A DNA stretch of 64,000 nt from Gemmobacter aquaticus (GTDB lineage: Bacteria; Pseudomonadota; Alphaproteobacteria; Rhodobacterales; Rhodobacteraceae), in the NCBI RefSeq assembly GCF_007859075.1, contig NZ_VOAK01000026.1:62001-126000 (forward strand), given 5' to 3'. The first letter of the stretch is position 1, and each line of letters starts with the position of its first letter. The position numbers and the translations under genes are program-made. This document shows positions 44,165 through 54,301 of this stretch, one piece after another. The notes below the pieces were generated by a model. That model saw nothing but the letters and a program-made list of their open reading frames with translations, had not been told where the DNA came from and ran no database searches.

Positions 44165-45562
44165 ATGACACAGGCATCCCGCACGATCGGAGTGATGGAG
44201 GCGATCCGGCGCCAGCTTGCGACACGCGCGCTTATGCCTGGTGAGCGTCTGCCTTCCATCCGGCGCTTTGCAACAGTGATGGGTGTTTCGCCGTCAACCG
44301 TTGTCGAGGCCTATGACCGGTTGGCGGCGGAAGGCGTGATCCGGTCCCGGCCGGGGTCGGGGTTCTATGTTCTGGGGGCGGCGCCCTCGCTGGATCTGCG
44401 TGCGCCTGCGCCGCCCCAAGAGCAAGAGGTGGATCCGTTCTGGGTGTCCCGCCAATCGCTTGATGCGGATGCAGATGTGTTGAAACCCGGCTGCGGATGG
44501 CTGCCGCCGGACTGGATGCCGCAGGCGGCCATGCGTCGCGCCTTGCGCCAGCTTGCACGGGGTCCGGATGCCGTGCTGACCGACTATGGCAGCAGCCTCG
44601 GCCCGCTGAACCTGCGTCGGATCCTGGGCCGCCAGTTCGCGGATGAGGGCCTGGACATCAGCCCCGAGTCGATCCTGCTGACGACCTCGGGTTCGCAATC
44701 CATTGACCTGATCTGCCGCTATCACTTGCGGCCCGGCGACACGGTTCTGGTCGATGATCCCTGCTATTTCAATTTTCAGGCGCTGCTGCGGATCTACAAG
44801 GCCCGGATCATTTCGGTGCGCTTTACACCCGCAGGGCCGGACCTTCAGGCCTTTGCAGATATGCTGGGTCAGCATCGTCCGCGCCTCTACATCACCAATT
44901 CCGCGCTCCATAATCCGACAGGCGGTACGATCACGCCGCAAACCGCGCATCGGCTGCTGAAGCTCGCGGCAGAGCATGATCTGACAATCATCGAGGATGA
45001 CACATTTGCGGTGCTGGAGCCGGATCTCTCTCCCCGTCTGGCCACACTTGACGGGCTTGAGCGGGTCATCCGCATCGGCAGCTTTTCCAAGACGTTGTCG
45101 GCCTCGGTTCGCTGCGGATACATTGCGGGGCAACCAGATCTGATCGCCGCGCTGACTGATCTGCAGGTGGCGACGAATTTCGGCGGGCCGAGCCCGGTCG
45201 CCACCGAGATCGTGACCTCAACGCTGAGCGATGGCAGCTATCGCAAGCATGTCGAGGGTATCCGGCGTCGGCTGGCAGGCGCCCGCAAGACCACAGTTGC
45301 CCGGTTGGCCCATATGGGGATCGAGCCATGGCTGATGCCGCGCGGTGGGTTCTACCTTTGGTGCACGCTGCCCGAAGGGATCGAGGCCGCCGAAATCGCA
45401 CGGGCAGCCAGACGACGGAACGTCGTGCTCGCGCCGGGCAACATCTTCAGCCCCGCTCAGACCGCCGCAAGCTTCATGCGCTTCAATGTCAGCCAGATGC
45501 ACGAGCGCGCGTGGGGCGTATTGGCCGAGGTGATGGCCGCGCCACAGGTCAGGAACGATTGA
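44165..45562 (+). CDS. MocR-type GntR/aminotransferase fusion regulator, 465 aa
   Basis: An N-terminal GntR winged helix (residues about 8-70: MPGERLPSIRRFATVMGVSP, then TVVEAYDRLAAEGVI) is fused to a fold-type-I aminotransferase domain. The PLP lysine is Lys309 in GSFSKTLSASVRCGY, with the NPTGG loop at 250-254 and EDD near 277. Such regulators use PLP as a sensor. It is divergent from an EamA permease gene and probably controls it through the repeats in between. Confidence 0.92.
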   Translation: MTQASRTIGVMEAIRRQLATRALMPGERLPSIRRFATVMGVSPSTVVEAYDRLAAEGVIRSRPGSGFYVLGAAPSLDLRAPAPPQEQEVDPFWVSRQSLDADADVLKPGCGWLPPDWMPQAAMRRALRQLARGPDAVLTDYGSSLGPLNLRRILGRQFADEGLDISPESILLTTSGSQSIDLICRYHLRPGDTVLVDDPCYFNFQALLRIYKARIISVRFTPAGPDLQAFADMLGQHRPRLYITNSALHNPTGGTITPQTAHRLLKLAAEHDLTIIEDDTFAVLEPDLSPRLATLDGLERVIRIGSFSKTLSASVRCGYIAGQPDLIAALTDLQVATNFGGPSPVATEIVTSTLSDGSYRKHVEGIRRRLAGARKTTVARLAHMGIEPWLMPRGGFYLWCTLPEGIEAAEIARAARRRNVVLAPGNIFSPAQTAASFMRFNVSQMHERAWGVLAEVMAAPQVRND

Positions 45563-45968
45563 AGTCGGGCAGAACACGGTCTGCGGCCCAAGAGGGATGG
45601 GGCGGGGAACGGAAACAAACGACCCACAGCGTGAAGTTCGATGTACGCGCCAACCAAAGGTGTCGAAGGGCAAGTCGGTAATACGTATGTTCCACGGGCG
45701 TCACCCAGTGAAGCTCCGTTCGCGTGTGCGTCCGCGCTGCAGGCACAGCAGGTTCGCCGATTGGTGCGGGCAAAAAACGGTGAAAGCGTCCAATTCCACC
45801 AACGGCTATAGCGAACCCGCGGTTCTTGCCAAAGGTACTGCTCCGGTTTCGACGCCGCCGGATTCGGCCCTCGTATAGGGCAAGAACCAGATCTGGGCCG
45901 GGCTCGACGCCTGTCATCGCCCGACCCGGCGCAGTAAGGGAGCGCGCACGTTGCGCTGCGGCGGGGTG
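45563..45968. other. intergenic stretch without a supportable gene
   Basis: About 400 bp between the MocR gene and the convergent SleB-like gene. Open frames on both strands are of low-complexity Arg/Pro/Ser composition and show no family pattern. No terminator with a T-run was seen. Confidence 0.5.
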
Positions 45969-46463
45969 TCAATACCCGGTCAGGCCCTCAACCGGCGGCA
46001 GCGGTTCCGGCTGGGTTACCAAGGCTGGATCGCGCCGCTCATAGAACGCATTTCCGCCGGCGGTCACGACGTAATGCATGTTGTTGTAGGACGCGCGATA
46101 GCTTGCCGCGTGGAAGAACTTGGCATCACCGACCAATGGATGACGCTCTCCCTGCAGCACAGACTCGGCTGCTTCGCGCAGTTGCGGGGCCGTTTTGGTA
46201 TTCATCTTGCGCGACATGATCCGTGGCGCGAACTGATTGCGTTGGCCGACCACCCCACACACGCTGGTTGGATACTCGCCCGACTCGACACGGTTCATGA
46301 CCACGGTGCCCACCGCGACCATACCATCCCGGCTTGATCGGTTGGATTCGAAGTACATGGCGCGCTGCATGCAATCGAGTTCGCTATGCCGCCCGCAGTT
46401 TGCCAGTAGCGCCAGCGCGAGACCCGCGCCCGTCAGGCGCAAGGCAGTTCTGGTTCGGATCAT
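45969..46463 (-). CDS. cell-wall hydrolase, SleB/Hydrolase_2 family lipoprotein, 164 aa
   Basis: The N-terminus MIRTRTALRLTGAGLALALL ends in a lipobox-like ANC, so membrane anchoring is likely. The catalytic segment CMQRAMYFESNRSSRDGMVA, then VGTVVMNRV, with the conserved YFE glutamate, is typical of SleB-type lytic enzymes. FHAASYRASYNNMHYVV follows. It probably cleaves peptidoglycan in the periplasm. Confidence 0.88.
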   Translation of the reverse strand: MIRTRTALRLTGAGLALALLANCGRHSELDCMQRAMYFESNRSSRDGMVAVGTVVMNRVESGEYPTSVCGVVGQRNQFAPRIMSRKMNTKTAPQLREAAESVLQGERHPLVGDAKFFHAASYRASYNNMHYVVTAGGNAFYERRDPALVTQPEPLPPVEGLTGY

Positions 46464-46610
46464 CTTTGTTCGTCCTGCTCGACGTGGTGTTTTCTTACAA
46501 CCTAGCGCAGATCGATCCGGATTGCAGCGGTTTCGTCAAGATGTGCGCGGAATTCCGACGCAGGGTGTTTGGCGCGGCGGGATGGGTGGCGCTCATCGGG
46601 GACGCTCCCC

Positions 46611-47237
46611 CTATCGGTCAAGGGCACCCTTTCCGGCGAGAATTTTCCCGCGGAACTTTTCGATGCGTGCAAAGCGGGTCGCTGGTTGCTTGGCCTGTGC
46701 AATGTTGAAGAAGTAGCTTCTCTGCCGCCCCGGTGTCAGCGCGTGAAATGCCTCGGCCAGTTCCGGGTCGGCATCGAGCGCCTCTGCCAACTCACCTGGC
46801 ATCTCGACCTCGGCACGGGATGTCGGGGGCCGTGTGCCTGCTTCGGCATGATCCATCAGTTGTTGCAGGTAGTCACGGATCACCGGCTCCAATTCGCCAA
46901 CCTGTGCCACATTGGTAAAGCGGATCATCCCCGGTACCTGACTGTTTGGCCCCTGTGGCACCAGCACCTTTGCGCTGTCGTTCAGCAGCGCCGCATTCAT
47001 GAAACTCAGCCGAAAGTCATTTCGGAGTGCCCCGAAGAGCGCGATGTTCGGGCCGGCATGCATATAGGTGGGATGGGCCCATTTGACGGTCTCGTCGAGC
47101 CCCATCCCGGTGCAGATCCGTCTGAGGTGGTTGAGGCCATTAATCCACGGCCGGGTCGAGCAATCCGGCGTGGCAAACCGTGCGCATCGACCGCAGCCCT
47201 TTGTGAAGAAATCGTCGGGTTCGGTGATCATGGCCAT
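46611..47237 (-). CDS. YdeI/OmdA family protein, 208 aa
   Basis: The start at 47237 (MAMITEPDDFFTKGCGRCAR) follows GAGGAAAC. The N-terminal half is a DUF1801-type domain (GLDETVKWAHPTYMHAGPNI, then ALFGALRNDFRLSFMNAALL). The C-terminal half contains the OmdA element (PELAEAFHALTPGRQRSYFF, then NIAQAKQPATRFARIEK). This two-part layout is the YdeI family, with a proposed role in envelope stress. The molecular function is unknown. Confidence 0.88.
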   Translation of the reverse strand: MAMITEPDDFFTKGCGRCARFATPDCSTRPWINGLNHLRRICTGMGLDETVKWAHPTYMHAGPNIALFGALRNDFRLSFMNAALLNDSAKVLVPQGPNSQVPGMIRFTNVAQVGELEPVIRDYLQQLMDHAEAGTRPPTSRAEVEMPGELAEALDADPELAEAFHALTPGRQRSYFFNIAQAKQPATRFARIEKFRGKILAGKGALDR

Positions 47238-47325
47238 CGGCAGGTTTCCTCTGGTCGCGTTTTGCCTGTGGGAGTCTAGCAAAAAGACGGGGGCCCGGAA
47301 CACGGGCAAGATCGGAGCGGGGTGG

Positions 47326-48180
47326 CTACATGCGACCAAGTTCGCGCTGCAGGAAGTCGTGCAGTGCCGCCGTCATGCGCTGCGGCTCTCCAAGACCCGC
47401 AACAAGGCTCAGGTCGAACATCGGCAGGGCAGGCAGGCCTTCGATATTGCCAAGCGTAAGCAGACCCGGCGGCACACTCGATTCCGTCAGGCCGACCACG
47501 GCCAGGCCGGCCTGTGCTACCGCGATCAGCCCATGCAGGCTGCGGCTTGAGCACACCACGCGATAGGGCCGATCCGCCCGCTGCAGCGCCTCGACCGCAT
47601 AGCGCCGTGCGATGTCGCCAGCCTCGAACAGCGCAACCGGCAGGGGGTCGCGCAGCCAGGCCTGATGTTCCGGTGTAGCCGCCCATACGAATTGCTCACG
47701 CCGCAGCACGGCAAAGGGCTGATGCGGGTAACGTGTGATCATCGCCAGATCCAGACGCCCGGCTTGCAGCTTTTCCACCAGCGCCGCCGAAGGCTCGCAA
47801 GTCAGCTCGATCTCGGCGCGCGGATGGTCTTGGGCAAAGCGTGAAAGCGCGGGTAGCAGCAGATAGGCGGCATAGTCCTCGGGCACGCCGAGCCGCACAA
47901 GGCCCGCATCCTCCGGGCTACGCAGGCTGGCCATCGCCTCTTCCGAAAGGCGCAGCAGTCGCCGCGCATGCAAGAGCAACTCCTCTCCTGCCGGGTTGGG
48001 GCGGAGCGTTCGCCCGTCACGGCGGAACAAGGGGCGGCCGATCTCTTGCTCAAGCCGCTGGATCTGCATCGACACCGCCGATTGGCTGCGACCGACCCGA
48101 GCGGCAGCGTTCAGCACGCTGCCGCATTCGATCACCGCAACAAAGCTGCGCAGAAGCGAAAGATCGAGTGGGTCGGGCAT
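47326..48180 (-). CDS. LysR-family regulator, 284 aa
   Basis: The winged helix (SVLNAAARVGRSQSAVSMQI, then QRLEQEIGRPLFRRDGRTL, residues about 21-60) and a C-terminal ligand domain identify LysR. It is divergent from an EamA permease gene at 48279, the standard arrangement in which the regulator controls the exporter. AT-rich DNA (48180-48230) lies between. Confidence 0.9.
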   Translation of the reverse strand: MPDPLDLSLLRSFVAVIECGSVLNAAARVGRSQSAVSMQIQRLEQEIGRPLFRRDGRTLRPNPAGEELLLHARRLLRLSEEAMASLRSPEDAGLVRLGVPEDYAAYLLLPALSRFAQDHPRAEIELTCEPSAALVEKLQAGRLDLAMITRYPHQPFAVLRREQFVWAATPEHQAWLRDPLPVALFEAGDIARRYAVEALQRADRPYRVVCSSRSLHGLIAVAQAGLAVVGLTESSVPPGLLTLGNIEGLPALPMFDLSLVAGLGEPQRMTAALHDFLQRELGRM

Positions 48181-48278
48181 CTATCGATTTTCCTGAATCT
48201 TATTCTCAATTCTATTCGTTTGATTGAATGGAAGCGCAAGCCGTAGAATTGCTGTCACGGTTGATGAAGGGCAAGGCG

Positions 48279-49151
48279 ATGCAATACCGGACAGGCGTGG
48301 CAATGGTGCTGACGGCAGGCGTGCTCTGGTCGTTTCAGGCGCTGATCATCCGCCAGATCGACGAGGCCGGGGCGTGGACCGTCCTCTTCTGGCGGTCGCT
48401 TGCGATGTTTCCGGTTCTGATGCTCTTCATGGCCTGGCGATCCGGCTGGGCGCCGCTTCAGGCGATGCGCAAGGCCGGGGTGGCAGGTGTTCTGGGCGGT
48501 TTGGGGCTGGTGGTTGCCATGTCAGGCGCGATCATCGCATTCAAGACGACCAGCGTGGCCAATGCCGCGTTTCTGTTCGCCGCATCCCCCTTCCTTGCCG
48601 CGATCCTTGGCCGCGCAATTCTGGGCGAGGCGGTTGCGTCTCGCACCTGGATTGCGATCGCCATCGCCATGGTGGGGATCTTTATCATGGTGCGCGAGGG
48701 GCTTGATGCCGGAGCATGGATCGGCAACCTCGCTGCGCTGTCCTCGGCCATCGGTTTTGCAGCCTTCTCGGTCGCGCTGCGCTGGCGACGGATCGATGAC
48801 AGCCTGCCGACCTCTGTGCTGGGCGGGATGATGGCTGTGGTCGTCGCGGGGCTGGTTGCGGTACAGACGGGGCAGCCGCTGGTCGTGGCGACGTCGGACA
48901 TCCTGTGGTGCCTGTTGATGGGGCTCTTCACCATGTCGGGCGGGATGATCCTCTATACCCTTGGCAGCAAGGTCGTTCCTTCGGCGGAGCTGACGCTGTT
49001 GTCGAACACCGAAGTGATGCTCGCGCCGTTCTGGGTCTGGCTGATCATCGGCGAGACCGCCAGCGCAGGCACCTTTGTGGGCGGCGCGATCCTGATGGTG
49101 GCGATCCTGTTCAATGCCTGGACCGGCGCGCGCAGGACTGTGGCGGCCTGA
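48279..49151 (+). CDS. EamA/DMT-family permease, 290 aa
   Basis: Ten hydrophobic segments form two EamA repeats, including GVLWSFQALIIRQIDEAGAW and a C-terminal ELTLLSNTEVMLAPFWVWLI. The start at 48279 (MQYRTGVAMVLTAG) puts the first helix at the right position; an in-frame ATG at 48264 is an alternative. It is controlled, by position, by the divergent LysR gene. The substrate is unknown. Confidence 0.9.
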   Translation: MQYRTGVAMVLTAGVLWSFQALIIRQIDEAGAWTVLFWRSLAMFPVLMLFMAWRSGWAPLQAMRKAGVAGVLGGLGLVVAMSGAIIAFKTTSVANAAFLFAASPFLAAILGRAILGEAVASRTWIAIAIAMVGIFIMVREGLDAGAWIGNLAALSSAIGFAAFSVALRWRRIDDSLPTSVLGGMMAVVVAGLVAVQTGQPLVVATSDILWCLLMGLFTMSGGMILYTLGSKVVPSAELTLLSNTEVMLAPFWVWLIIGETASAGTFVGGAILMVAILFNAWTGARRTVAA

Positions 49152-49153
49152 CA

Positions 49154-49182
49154 CCCGCAGCGCGCGAAGAGGCGGCTGCGGG
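49154..49182. terminator. candidate bidirectional hairpin between convergent genes
   Basis: CCCGCAGC pairs with GCTGCGGG across a 13-base loop, 3 bp after the permease stop and 6 bp before the convergent oxidoreductase stop. There is no T-tract, so it is only a candidate. Confidence 0.4.
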
Positions 49183-49187
49183 GATGG

Positions 49188-50468
49188 TTAACCCCTTTGA
49201 CCGTGCGCAGCGGTGGCATGGGTCAGAACGGCGCCGGCCTCATACCATGCGGCCCGCAACTGGGGCAGGGTTTCGCCATGTCGCGACACCGGATCAACCG
49301 GCAGGGGGCTTGTCGATCCATTGAGCAGGGCGCGCGCGGCCTGCGTGCCAAACACCGTCCCCGGCCCGATCCCGCGACCCGAGTAGCCGAAACAGGCATA
49401 GGCGTCGGGGCCGAAGGCGATGATTTTCGGGATGTGGTCACCTGTCATGGCGATGCGTCCGCTCCAGCCATGGGTCAGGGCGATCCCGCGCAGGGCAGGG
49501 AAGAGCGCGGCAATCTTGCGTCGAGCCCATGCGGCATGGACCCGCGCGCCGGCGCCATCGCCATTGCCGATGCCGCCGATGATCAGGCGCCCCGCCTGAT
49601 CCATGCGGACCGATGACATGACAAGTGCTGTGTCCCAGCACCCTTCGCCCCCCGGTAGGATCGCCTGCCTGACCGTGTCGGGCAGCGGGTCGGTGGCGTA
49701 TTGGCAATAGTGAACCGGCACAAACGCCGGCTCGAACATCGGGCCAAGGCCAAGATGATAGGCGTTCGTGGCAATCAGCAGGCGCGCAGCCCGGACGGGG
49801 TGCCCATTGGATACGACGATCCATTGCCCGCCATCGTGGCGAACGGACTGCACCGGGCTTTGTTCGCAGATCCGCGCCCCGGCGGTCGCTGCGGCACGGG
49901 CGAGGCCGCGCACATAGCCGAGCGGCTGGATGGTGCCCGCGCGCGGGTCAAAAAGCGCTCCGTGGAATGCATCTGATCCGGTGCGGCGGGCCGTTTCGGC
50001 TGCGTCCAGAAGTTCGAGGGGCGCACCGAGCGCGCGGCCTTGGCGGTGCCGCTCTTGCAGGTCACGCAGTCCCTGCGGCGAATGGGCAAGGTGAAGCGTG
50101 CCATTTCGCGTGGCCTCACATTCGATCCCCTCGCGCGCGATCAGATCGAAGACCCGCGTCGGCGCCTCGGCAAGGGTGGACCAAAGCCGGGTGCCCGCCT
50201 CGGCGCCCATCTGTGCCATGACCGTCTCGGGCGGCAGCCAGAGACCGGCATTGACCAGACCCACGTTCCGCCCAGACCCGCCATGGCCGATGGTATTGGC
50301 CTCTAGCAGGCAGACACTTGCCCCCTCGCGTGCCGCCTCGAGCGCTGCAGCGCAGCCGGTGAAGCCGCCGCCGATGATCGCCAGATCGACGGAGTGATCG
50401 CTGGAAAGCGGCGGTGCGGTAAAGCCTTCGCGACAGCTCGCGCGCCAGAGGTTCGGCTCGACCATCAT
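49188..50468 (-). CDS. FAD-dependent amine/amino-acid oxidoreductase (DAO family), 426 aa
   Basis: The Rossmann motif VDLAIIGGGFTGCAAALEAA (about residues 26-45) binds FAD. GGSGRNVGLVNAGLW (about 65-79) and a C-terminal FGYSGRGIGPGTVFGTQAA match the gamma-glutamylputrescine oxidase/glycine oxidase branch of DAO enzymes. The start is uncertain: two adjacent ATG codons at 50468 are chosen and no strong ribosome-binding site is present. It likely deaminates an amine or amino acid. A LysR gene is divergent from it. Confidence 0.88.
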   Translation of the reverse strand: MMVEPNLWRASCREGFTAPPLSSDHSVDLAIIGGGFTGCAAALEAAREGASVCLLEANTIGHGGSGRNVGLVNAGLWLPPETVMAQMGAEAGTRLWSTLAEAPTRVFDLIAREGIECEATRNGTLHLAHSPQGLRDLQERHRQGRALGAPLELLDAAETARRTGSDAFHGALFDPRAGTIQPLGYVRGLARAAATAGARICEQSPVQSVRHDGGQWIVVSNGHPVRAARLLIATNAYHLGLGPMFEPAFVPVHYCQYATDPLPDTVRQAILPGGEGCWDTALVMSSVRMDQAGRLIIGGIGNGDGAGARVHAAWARRKIAALFPALRGIALTHGWSGRIAMTGDHIPKIIAFGPDAYACFGYSGRGIGPGTVFGTQAARALLNGSTSPLPVDPVSRHGETLPQLRAAWYEAGAVLTHATAAHGQRG

Positions 50469-50669
50469 GCGGCACCGCCAAGGCATGTGCGGCCCGCGCA
50501 TATCCGGTCATGTGCGGAAACCTCCAGATTCTGGGCGGATGTAGCGTGGGGGTGTTTGGCAGCGTCAGGCATGTTTCTTCCACTAGGCATATGACCTTCA
50601 TGCCATTCTACCTGTTCATGCTTCAAGGAATGAGCGAGATGTTGGTCAGGATATTGGAGGAAATCTCAC

Positions 50670-51572
50670 ATGATCGCCCCGCGTCGATTTCTGCCATCGG
50701 TCAGTTCCCTGCTGGCACTTGAGGCGGTTGAGCGTCTTGGAACAGCAACCGCTGCGGCGGAAGAGTTGTCATTGACCCATTCGGCAGTCAGCCGACAGCT
50801 CAAGGCGCTGCAGGATCAGATCGGGGTTCCGCTGCTCTATCGCGATGGCAAGGGTCTGTCCCTTACTCCGGCCGGCGCCGACTACGCCGCGCAGGTTCGC
50901 GACTATCTGCAGGATCTGGCGCGGGCGAGCCTGAATATCCGCGCGGCAGGAGAGCGTAGCAGCCTAAATCTGGCCGTCTTGCCTGCTTTCGGCAGCCACT
51001 GGCTGCTGCCGCGCCTGCGTGAATTTTGTGCGCAGAACCCTGAAGTTACCGTCAATTTCGGCACGCGCCTAGCGCCCTTTGATTTTGCACAAGAGCACTT
51101 CGATGCAGCTATTCACTTTGGCCGCCCAGACTGGCCCGGCGCCGACCATCTTGAGCTTGCGCGGGAAAGCGTCATTCCGGCCTGCGCGCCCGGCGCGCTG
51201 GCGCAGGCGGTAGCTGCGGCGTCTGATCTGCTCTCTTTGCCGCTTTTGCACTTGGAGGGTCGTCCAGGTGCCTGGGAGGACTGGTTTGCCAGGCAGGGCT
51301 GTCGGGCAGGGCATCTGCGCGGGATGCTGTTTGACCAGTATGCACAGATGGCCGAGGCGGCGGCGCTAGGTTTCGGCGTGGCGCTGCTGCCGCGCTATCT
51401 GGCCGAGGCAGAGTTTCGCACGGGTCGCCTGATCGCGCCACTGGAGGGATATACCGAAGTGGAAGGTGCCTATCATCTCGTCTGGCCGCAACTTCGTAGA
51501 CCAAACCCCGCGTTGCGGAAGCTGCTGGACTGGCTTGCCGCCCTTCGCGAAACGCGCAAACCTCAGTTCTGA
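50670..51572 (+). CDS. GcvA-like LysR-family regulator, 300 aa
   Basis: MIAPRRFLPSVSSLLALEAV begins the GcvA-type LysR N-terminus, with HTH at TATAAAEELSLTHSAVSRQL. The ligand domain contains LPAFGSHWLLPRLREFCAQN, typical of the subgroup. GGAGGAAATCTCAC precedes the ATG. It is divergent from the FAD oxidoreductase and 13 bp upstream of the Dabb-gckA pair, so it could regulate either side. Confidence 0.9.
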   Translation: MIAPRRFLPSVSSLLALEAVERLGTATAAAEELSLTHSAVSRQLKALQDQIGVPLLYRDGKGLSLTPAGADYAAQVRDYLQDLARASLNIRAAGERSSLNLAVLPAFGSHWLLPRLREFCAQNPEVTVNFGTRLAPFDFAQEHFDAAIHFGRPDWPGADHLELARESVIPACAPGALAQAVAAASDLLSLPLLHLEGRPGAWEDWFARQGCRAGHLRGMLFDQYAQMAEAAALGFGVALLPRYLAEAEFRTGRLIAPLEGYTEVEGAYHLVWPQLRRPNPALRKLLDWLAALRETRKPQF

Positions 51573-51585
51573 CAGGGAGAGTTCT

Positions 51586-51897
51586 ATGATCAGGCATATC
51601 GTGGCCTTGCGATTTCGCGCGGGCACCACTGACGCAGTGAAGCAGGCACTTTATGGCGAGCTAGCGGGCCTACGGGAGCATATTGAGGGGATCGAGGATT
51701 TCCGCTGTTTTGCCAATGTCTCGGTCGAGACGCCGGTGGTGCGCGGGTTCAACGATCTGTTCTGGTTCGACTTTCGCGATGTGGCGGTGCGTGATGCCTA
51801 TCTGGCGGATGCCCGGCACCAGGCCATCGGTGCCCGGATCGTCGCAGAGCTGGAGGGCGGGATCGACGGCGTCTTTGTTGCGGATGTGGCATTATGA
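51586..51897 (+). CDS. Dabb-family (stress-responsive alpha/beta barrel) protein, 103 aa
   Basis: [40 protein letters not shown] and HQAIG.RIV are the Dabb signature of a small dimeric alpha/beta barrel. It follows the LysR stop by 13 bp with CAGGGAGAG before the ATG, and overlaps the next gene by 4 bp. The molecular role of these proteins is usually unclear; here it is tied to glycerate or hydroxypyruvate metabolism by context. Confidence 0.9.
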   Translation: MIRHIVALRFRAGTTDAVKQALYGELAGLREHIEGIEDFRCFANVSVETPVVRGFNDLFWFDFRDVAVRDAYLADARHQAIGARIVAELEGGIDGVFVADVAL

Positions 51898-53153
51898 GGG
51901 GTGAGGATCGCGACTTTCTGATCGGGCTTTTCAACGCGGCTGTCGCGGCGGCGGACCCGTTGAAGGCCCTTGCCGCGCATCTGCCTGCGCCCCCCAAGGG
52001 GCGGACGGTGGTGATTGGTGCCGGAAAAGGGGCTGCACAACTTGCCGCAGCGTTCGAGACGCTCTGGCCCGGCCCGCTGGAGGGGGTGGTCGTCACCCGC
52101 TATGGCTATGGCTGCCCGACCCGCACGATCCGTGTGATGGAGGCCGCGCACCCCGTGCCCGATGCCGCAGGGCTCGCCGCGAGTGCCGCGCTCATGCAGG
52201 CGGTTCGGGGGCTGGGCCCCGATGATCTGGTGGTCGCCCTGATCTGCGGGGGCGGCTCGGCATTGCTGCCCGCGCCGCCCGGTGATCTGGGGCTTGAGGA
52301 TGAGGCCGCGCTCAATCGCGCACTTCTGGCCTCTGGCGCGCCGATCTCGGTCATGAATGCAATCCGCAAGCAGGTCTCCGGGATCAAGGGCGGGCGTCTG
52401 GCGCTGGCCTGCCATCCGGCACGGGTTGTCAGTCTGGTCGTCTCTGACGTGCCGGGGGATGATCCGGCGCAAGTCGCATCCGGGCCGACCGTGCCGGACC
52501 TGCCAGATCGCGCCACCGCGCGGGCGCTGGTGAAAAGCTGGCGGATCGATCTTCCCGACCGGGTCGCCGCGTGGCTTGCCAGCGATCAGGGTGCGGCGCC
52601 CGATCCGGGCGATCCGCGCTTTGCGGGCAACCGTGTCGAGGTCATCGCCTCGGCCCGGCTGTCGCTTGAGGCGGCAGCGATGCTGGCCGAGGCGCAGGGC
52701 ATTCCTGCGGTGATCCTTTCCGACGCGATCGAGGGAGAGGCGCGCGATGTCGCGCGGGTGCATGCGGCCATCGCGCGCGAAGTCGCGGCCCGCGGTCGTC
52801 CATTCTCGCGCCCTGTCGTCATCCTCTCCGGGGGTGAGACCACCGTGACCCTGCGCGCCAAGGGGCGCGGTGGGCGAAACAGCGAGTTCCTTCTGGCGCT
52901 TGCCCTCGCGGCCGAGGGGGTGCCTTTCGCGGCGCTCGCAGCCGATACCGATGGTATTGACGGGTCGGAAGACAATGCCGGCGCATTTGGCACCGGCGAG
53001 AGTGCTGCGCGCCTGCGGGCCTTGGGGCACGATCCCGCGGCGCTCTTGTCGGGCAATGATGCCTACACGGCTTTTGCGGCACTGGATGATCTGTTCACGC
53101 CTGGCCCGACAGGGACAAACGTGAACGATTTTCGGGCAATCCTGATCCGCTAG
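51894..53153 (+). CDS. glycerate 2-kinase / hydroxypyruvate reductase (MOFRL family), 419 aa
   Basis: A GckA-type N-domain ([17 protein letters not shown], about residues 39-55; [15 protein letters not shown], about 115-129) is followed by a MOFRL C-domain ([20 protein letters not shown], then [17 protein letters not shown]). The family phosphorylates D-glycerate to 2-phosphoglycerate; some members are annotated as hydroxypyruvate reductase. It overlaps the Dabb gene by 4 bp and converges with nagA over 4 bp. Confidence 0.92.
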   Translation: MRGEDRDFLIGLFNAAVAAADPLKALAAHLPAPPKGRTVVIGAGKGAAQLAAAFETLWPGPLEGVVVTRYGYGCPTRTIRVMEAAHPVPDAAGLAASAALMQAVRGLGPDDLVVALICGGGSALLPAPPGDLGLEDEAALNRALLASGAPISVMNAIRKQVSGIKGGRLALACHPARVVSLVVSDVPGDDPAQVASGPTVPDLPDRATARALVKSWRIDLPDRVAAWLASDQGAAPDPGDPRFAGNRVEVIASARLSLEAAAMLAEAQGIPAVILSDAIEGEARDVARVHAAIAREVAARGRPFSRPVVILSGGETTVTLRAKGRGGRNSEFLLALALAAEGVPFAALAADTDGIDGSEDNAGAFGTGESAARLRALGHDPAALLSGNDAYTAFAALDDLFTPGPTGTNVNDFRAILIR

Positions 53154-54301
53154 GAGAACAAGGCCGGCTCGTTTGCCGCGCGCCCGTCGTGCCAGACGCC
53201 CTGCAGGGTCCAGTCCCCGGCCAGCCAGACCAGATCGGCGCGACGGCCGATTGCGATCTGGCCGAACCGGTCCGCTTGCCCGATCACGCGCGCGGGTTCG
53301 GCCGAAGCCATGCGCAAGGCGCGTTCAGGCGCTATGCCAACCTCGCGTACCAGATGGCCGATGGCCTGTGACAGCGTCAGGTCCGCGCCTGCGAGGGTGC
53401 CGTCGTCCAGTGTCAGCCGCCCGTCGCGGCGCAGCACCATACGCCCATTCAGCAGCATCTCTGTCTGATCCGTTCCGGCAAAGGCCATGCAATCGGTGAC
53501 GAGGAATATCCCCTCGGGCCGTGCGGCGAGTGCAAGCCGCATGACCGCCGGATGGACATGTATGCCATCGGCGATCAGCCCGGCCGCGCAGTCGCTGGAC
53601 AAAACCGCCCCGGCCAGCCCTGGTGCGCGATTGGCGATCTGGCTCATGGCGTTGAAAAGATGGGTTGCGCAGCGCGCGCCTGCCGCCATGGCTGCCTGCG
53701 CCACCTCAAAACTGCAATCGGTGTGACCAAGGCTGACCACCGCACCCGCAGCCGAAAGTGCCGCGATCTGTTCAGGGCTTGCCGATTCCGGTGCAAGCGT
53801 CACCATCAGCGCAGGCAGGGCGCGCGCGGCGTCGCAAAGCCGGGCCAGATCTTCGGCCTGCATCGGGCGGATGAGCTTCGGATCATGCGCGCCCTTGCGG
53901 CGCGGGTCGAGATGCGGCCCCTCCAGATGCAGTCCAAGAAACCCCGGAACGCCCGCGCGCACTGCGGCAATGCCCGAAGCAATCACCTGTGCGGTCGCCT
54001 CGGCTGTGTCGGTGATCAGCGTCGGCAAGACGCCTGCGCTGCCAAGGCGCAGATGTGCGGCGCAGACCTGACGCAGCGCTTCCACATCGGTTGCGCCATC
54101 GATCAGCACGCCGCCTCCGCCATTGACCTGTAGATCAAGAAAGGCAGGGGCGATCGTCCCGGCGAGCAGAGCCTCAGAGTCCGTTGCCGGTCGCAGGTCC
54201 GAGATCACATTCCCCGTGATCTCGACCGCATGGTTGGGCAGGAACCGGCTGCCGTCAAAAACCCGCTCGGCGGCCAGCACGATGGGGGTGGCGGTCATCA
54301 A
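53150..54301 (-). CDS. nagA: N-acetylglucosamine-6-phosphate deacetylase NagA, 383 aa
   Basis: Amidohydrolase motifs: [10 protein letters not shown] (about 56-65), [18 protein letters not shown] (about 121-138), [10 protein letters not shown] and ATHLFNAM with the metal-binding His, GIHVHP, and the catalytic Asp in [10 protein letters not shown]. It removes the acetyl group from GlcNAc-6-P to give GlcN-6-P. It is the last gene of a four-gene operon, overlapping the SIS gene by 4 bp. Confidence 0.95.
   Translation of the reverse strand: MMTATPIVLAAERVFDGSRFLPNHAVEITGNVISDLRPATDSEALLAGTIAPAFLDLQVNGGGGVLIDGATDVEALRQVCAAHLRLGSAGVLPTLITDTAEATAQVIASGIAAVRAGVPGFLGLHLEGPHLDPRRKGAHDPKLIRPMQAEDLARLCDAARALPALMVTLAPESASPEQIAALSAAGAVVSLGHTDCSFEVAQAAMAAGARCATHLFNAMSQIANRAPGLAGAVLSSDCAAGLIADGIHVHPAVMRLALAARPEGIFLVTDCMAFAGTDQTEMLLNGRMVLRRDGRLTLDDGTLAGADLTLSQAIGHLVREVGIAPERALRMASAEPARVIGQADRFGQIAIGRRADLVWLAGDWTLQGVWHDGRAANEPALFS

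Noticed and set aside
45549-45917. 122-aa minus-strand frame between the MocR and SleB genes
   Set aside because: No ribosome-binding site or recognisable family, and a low-complexity basic composition.
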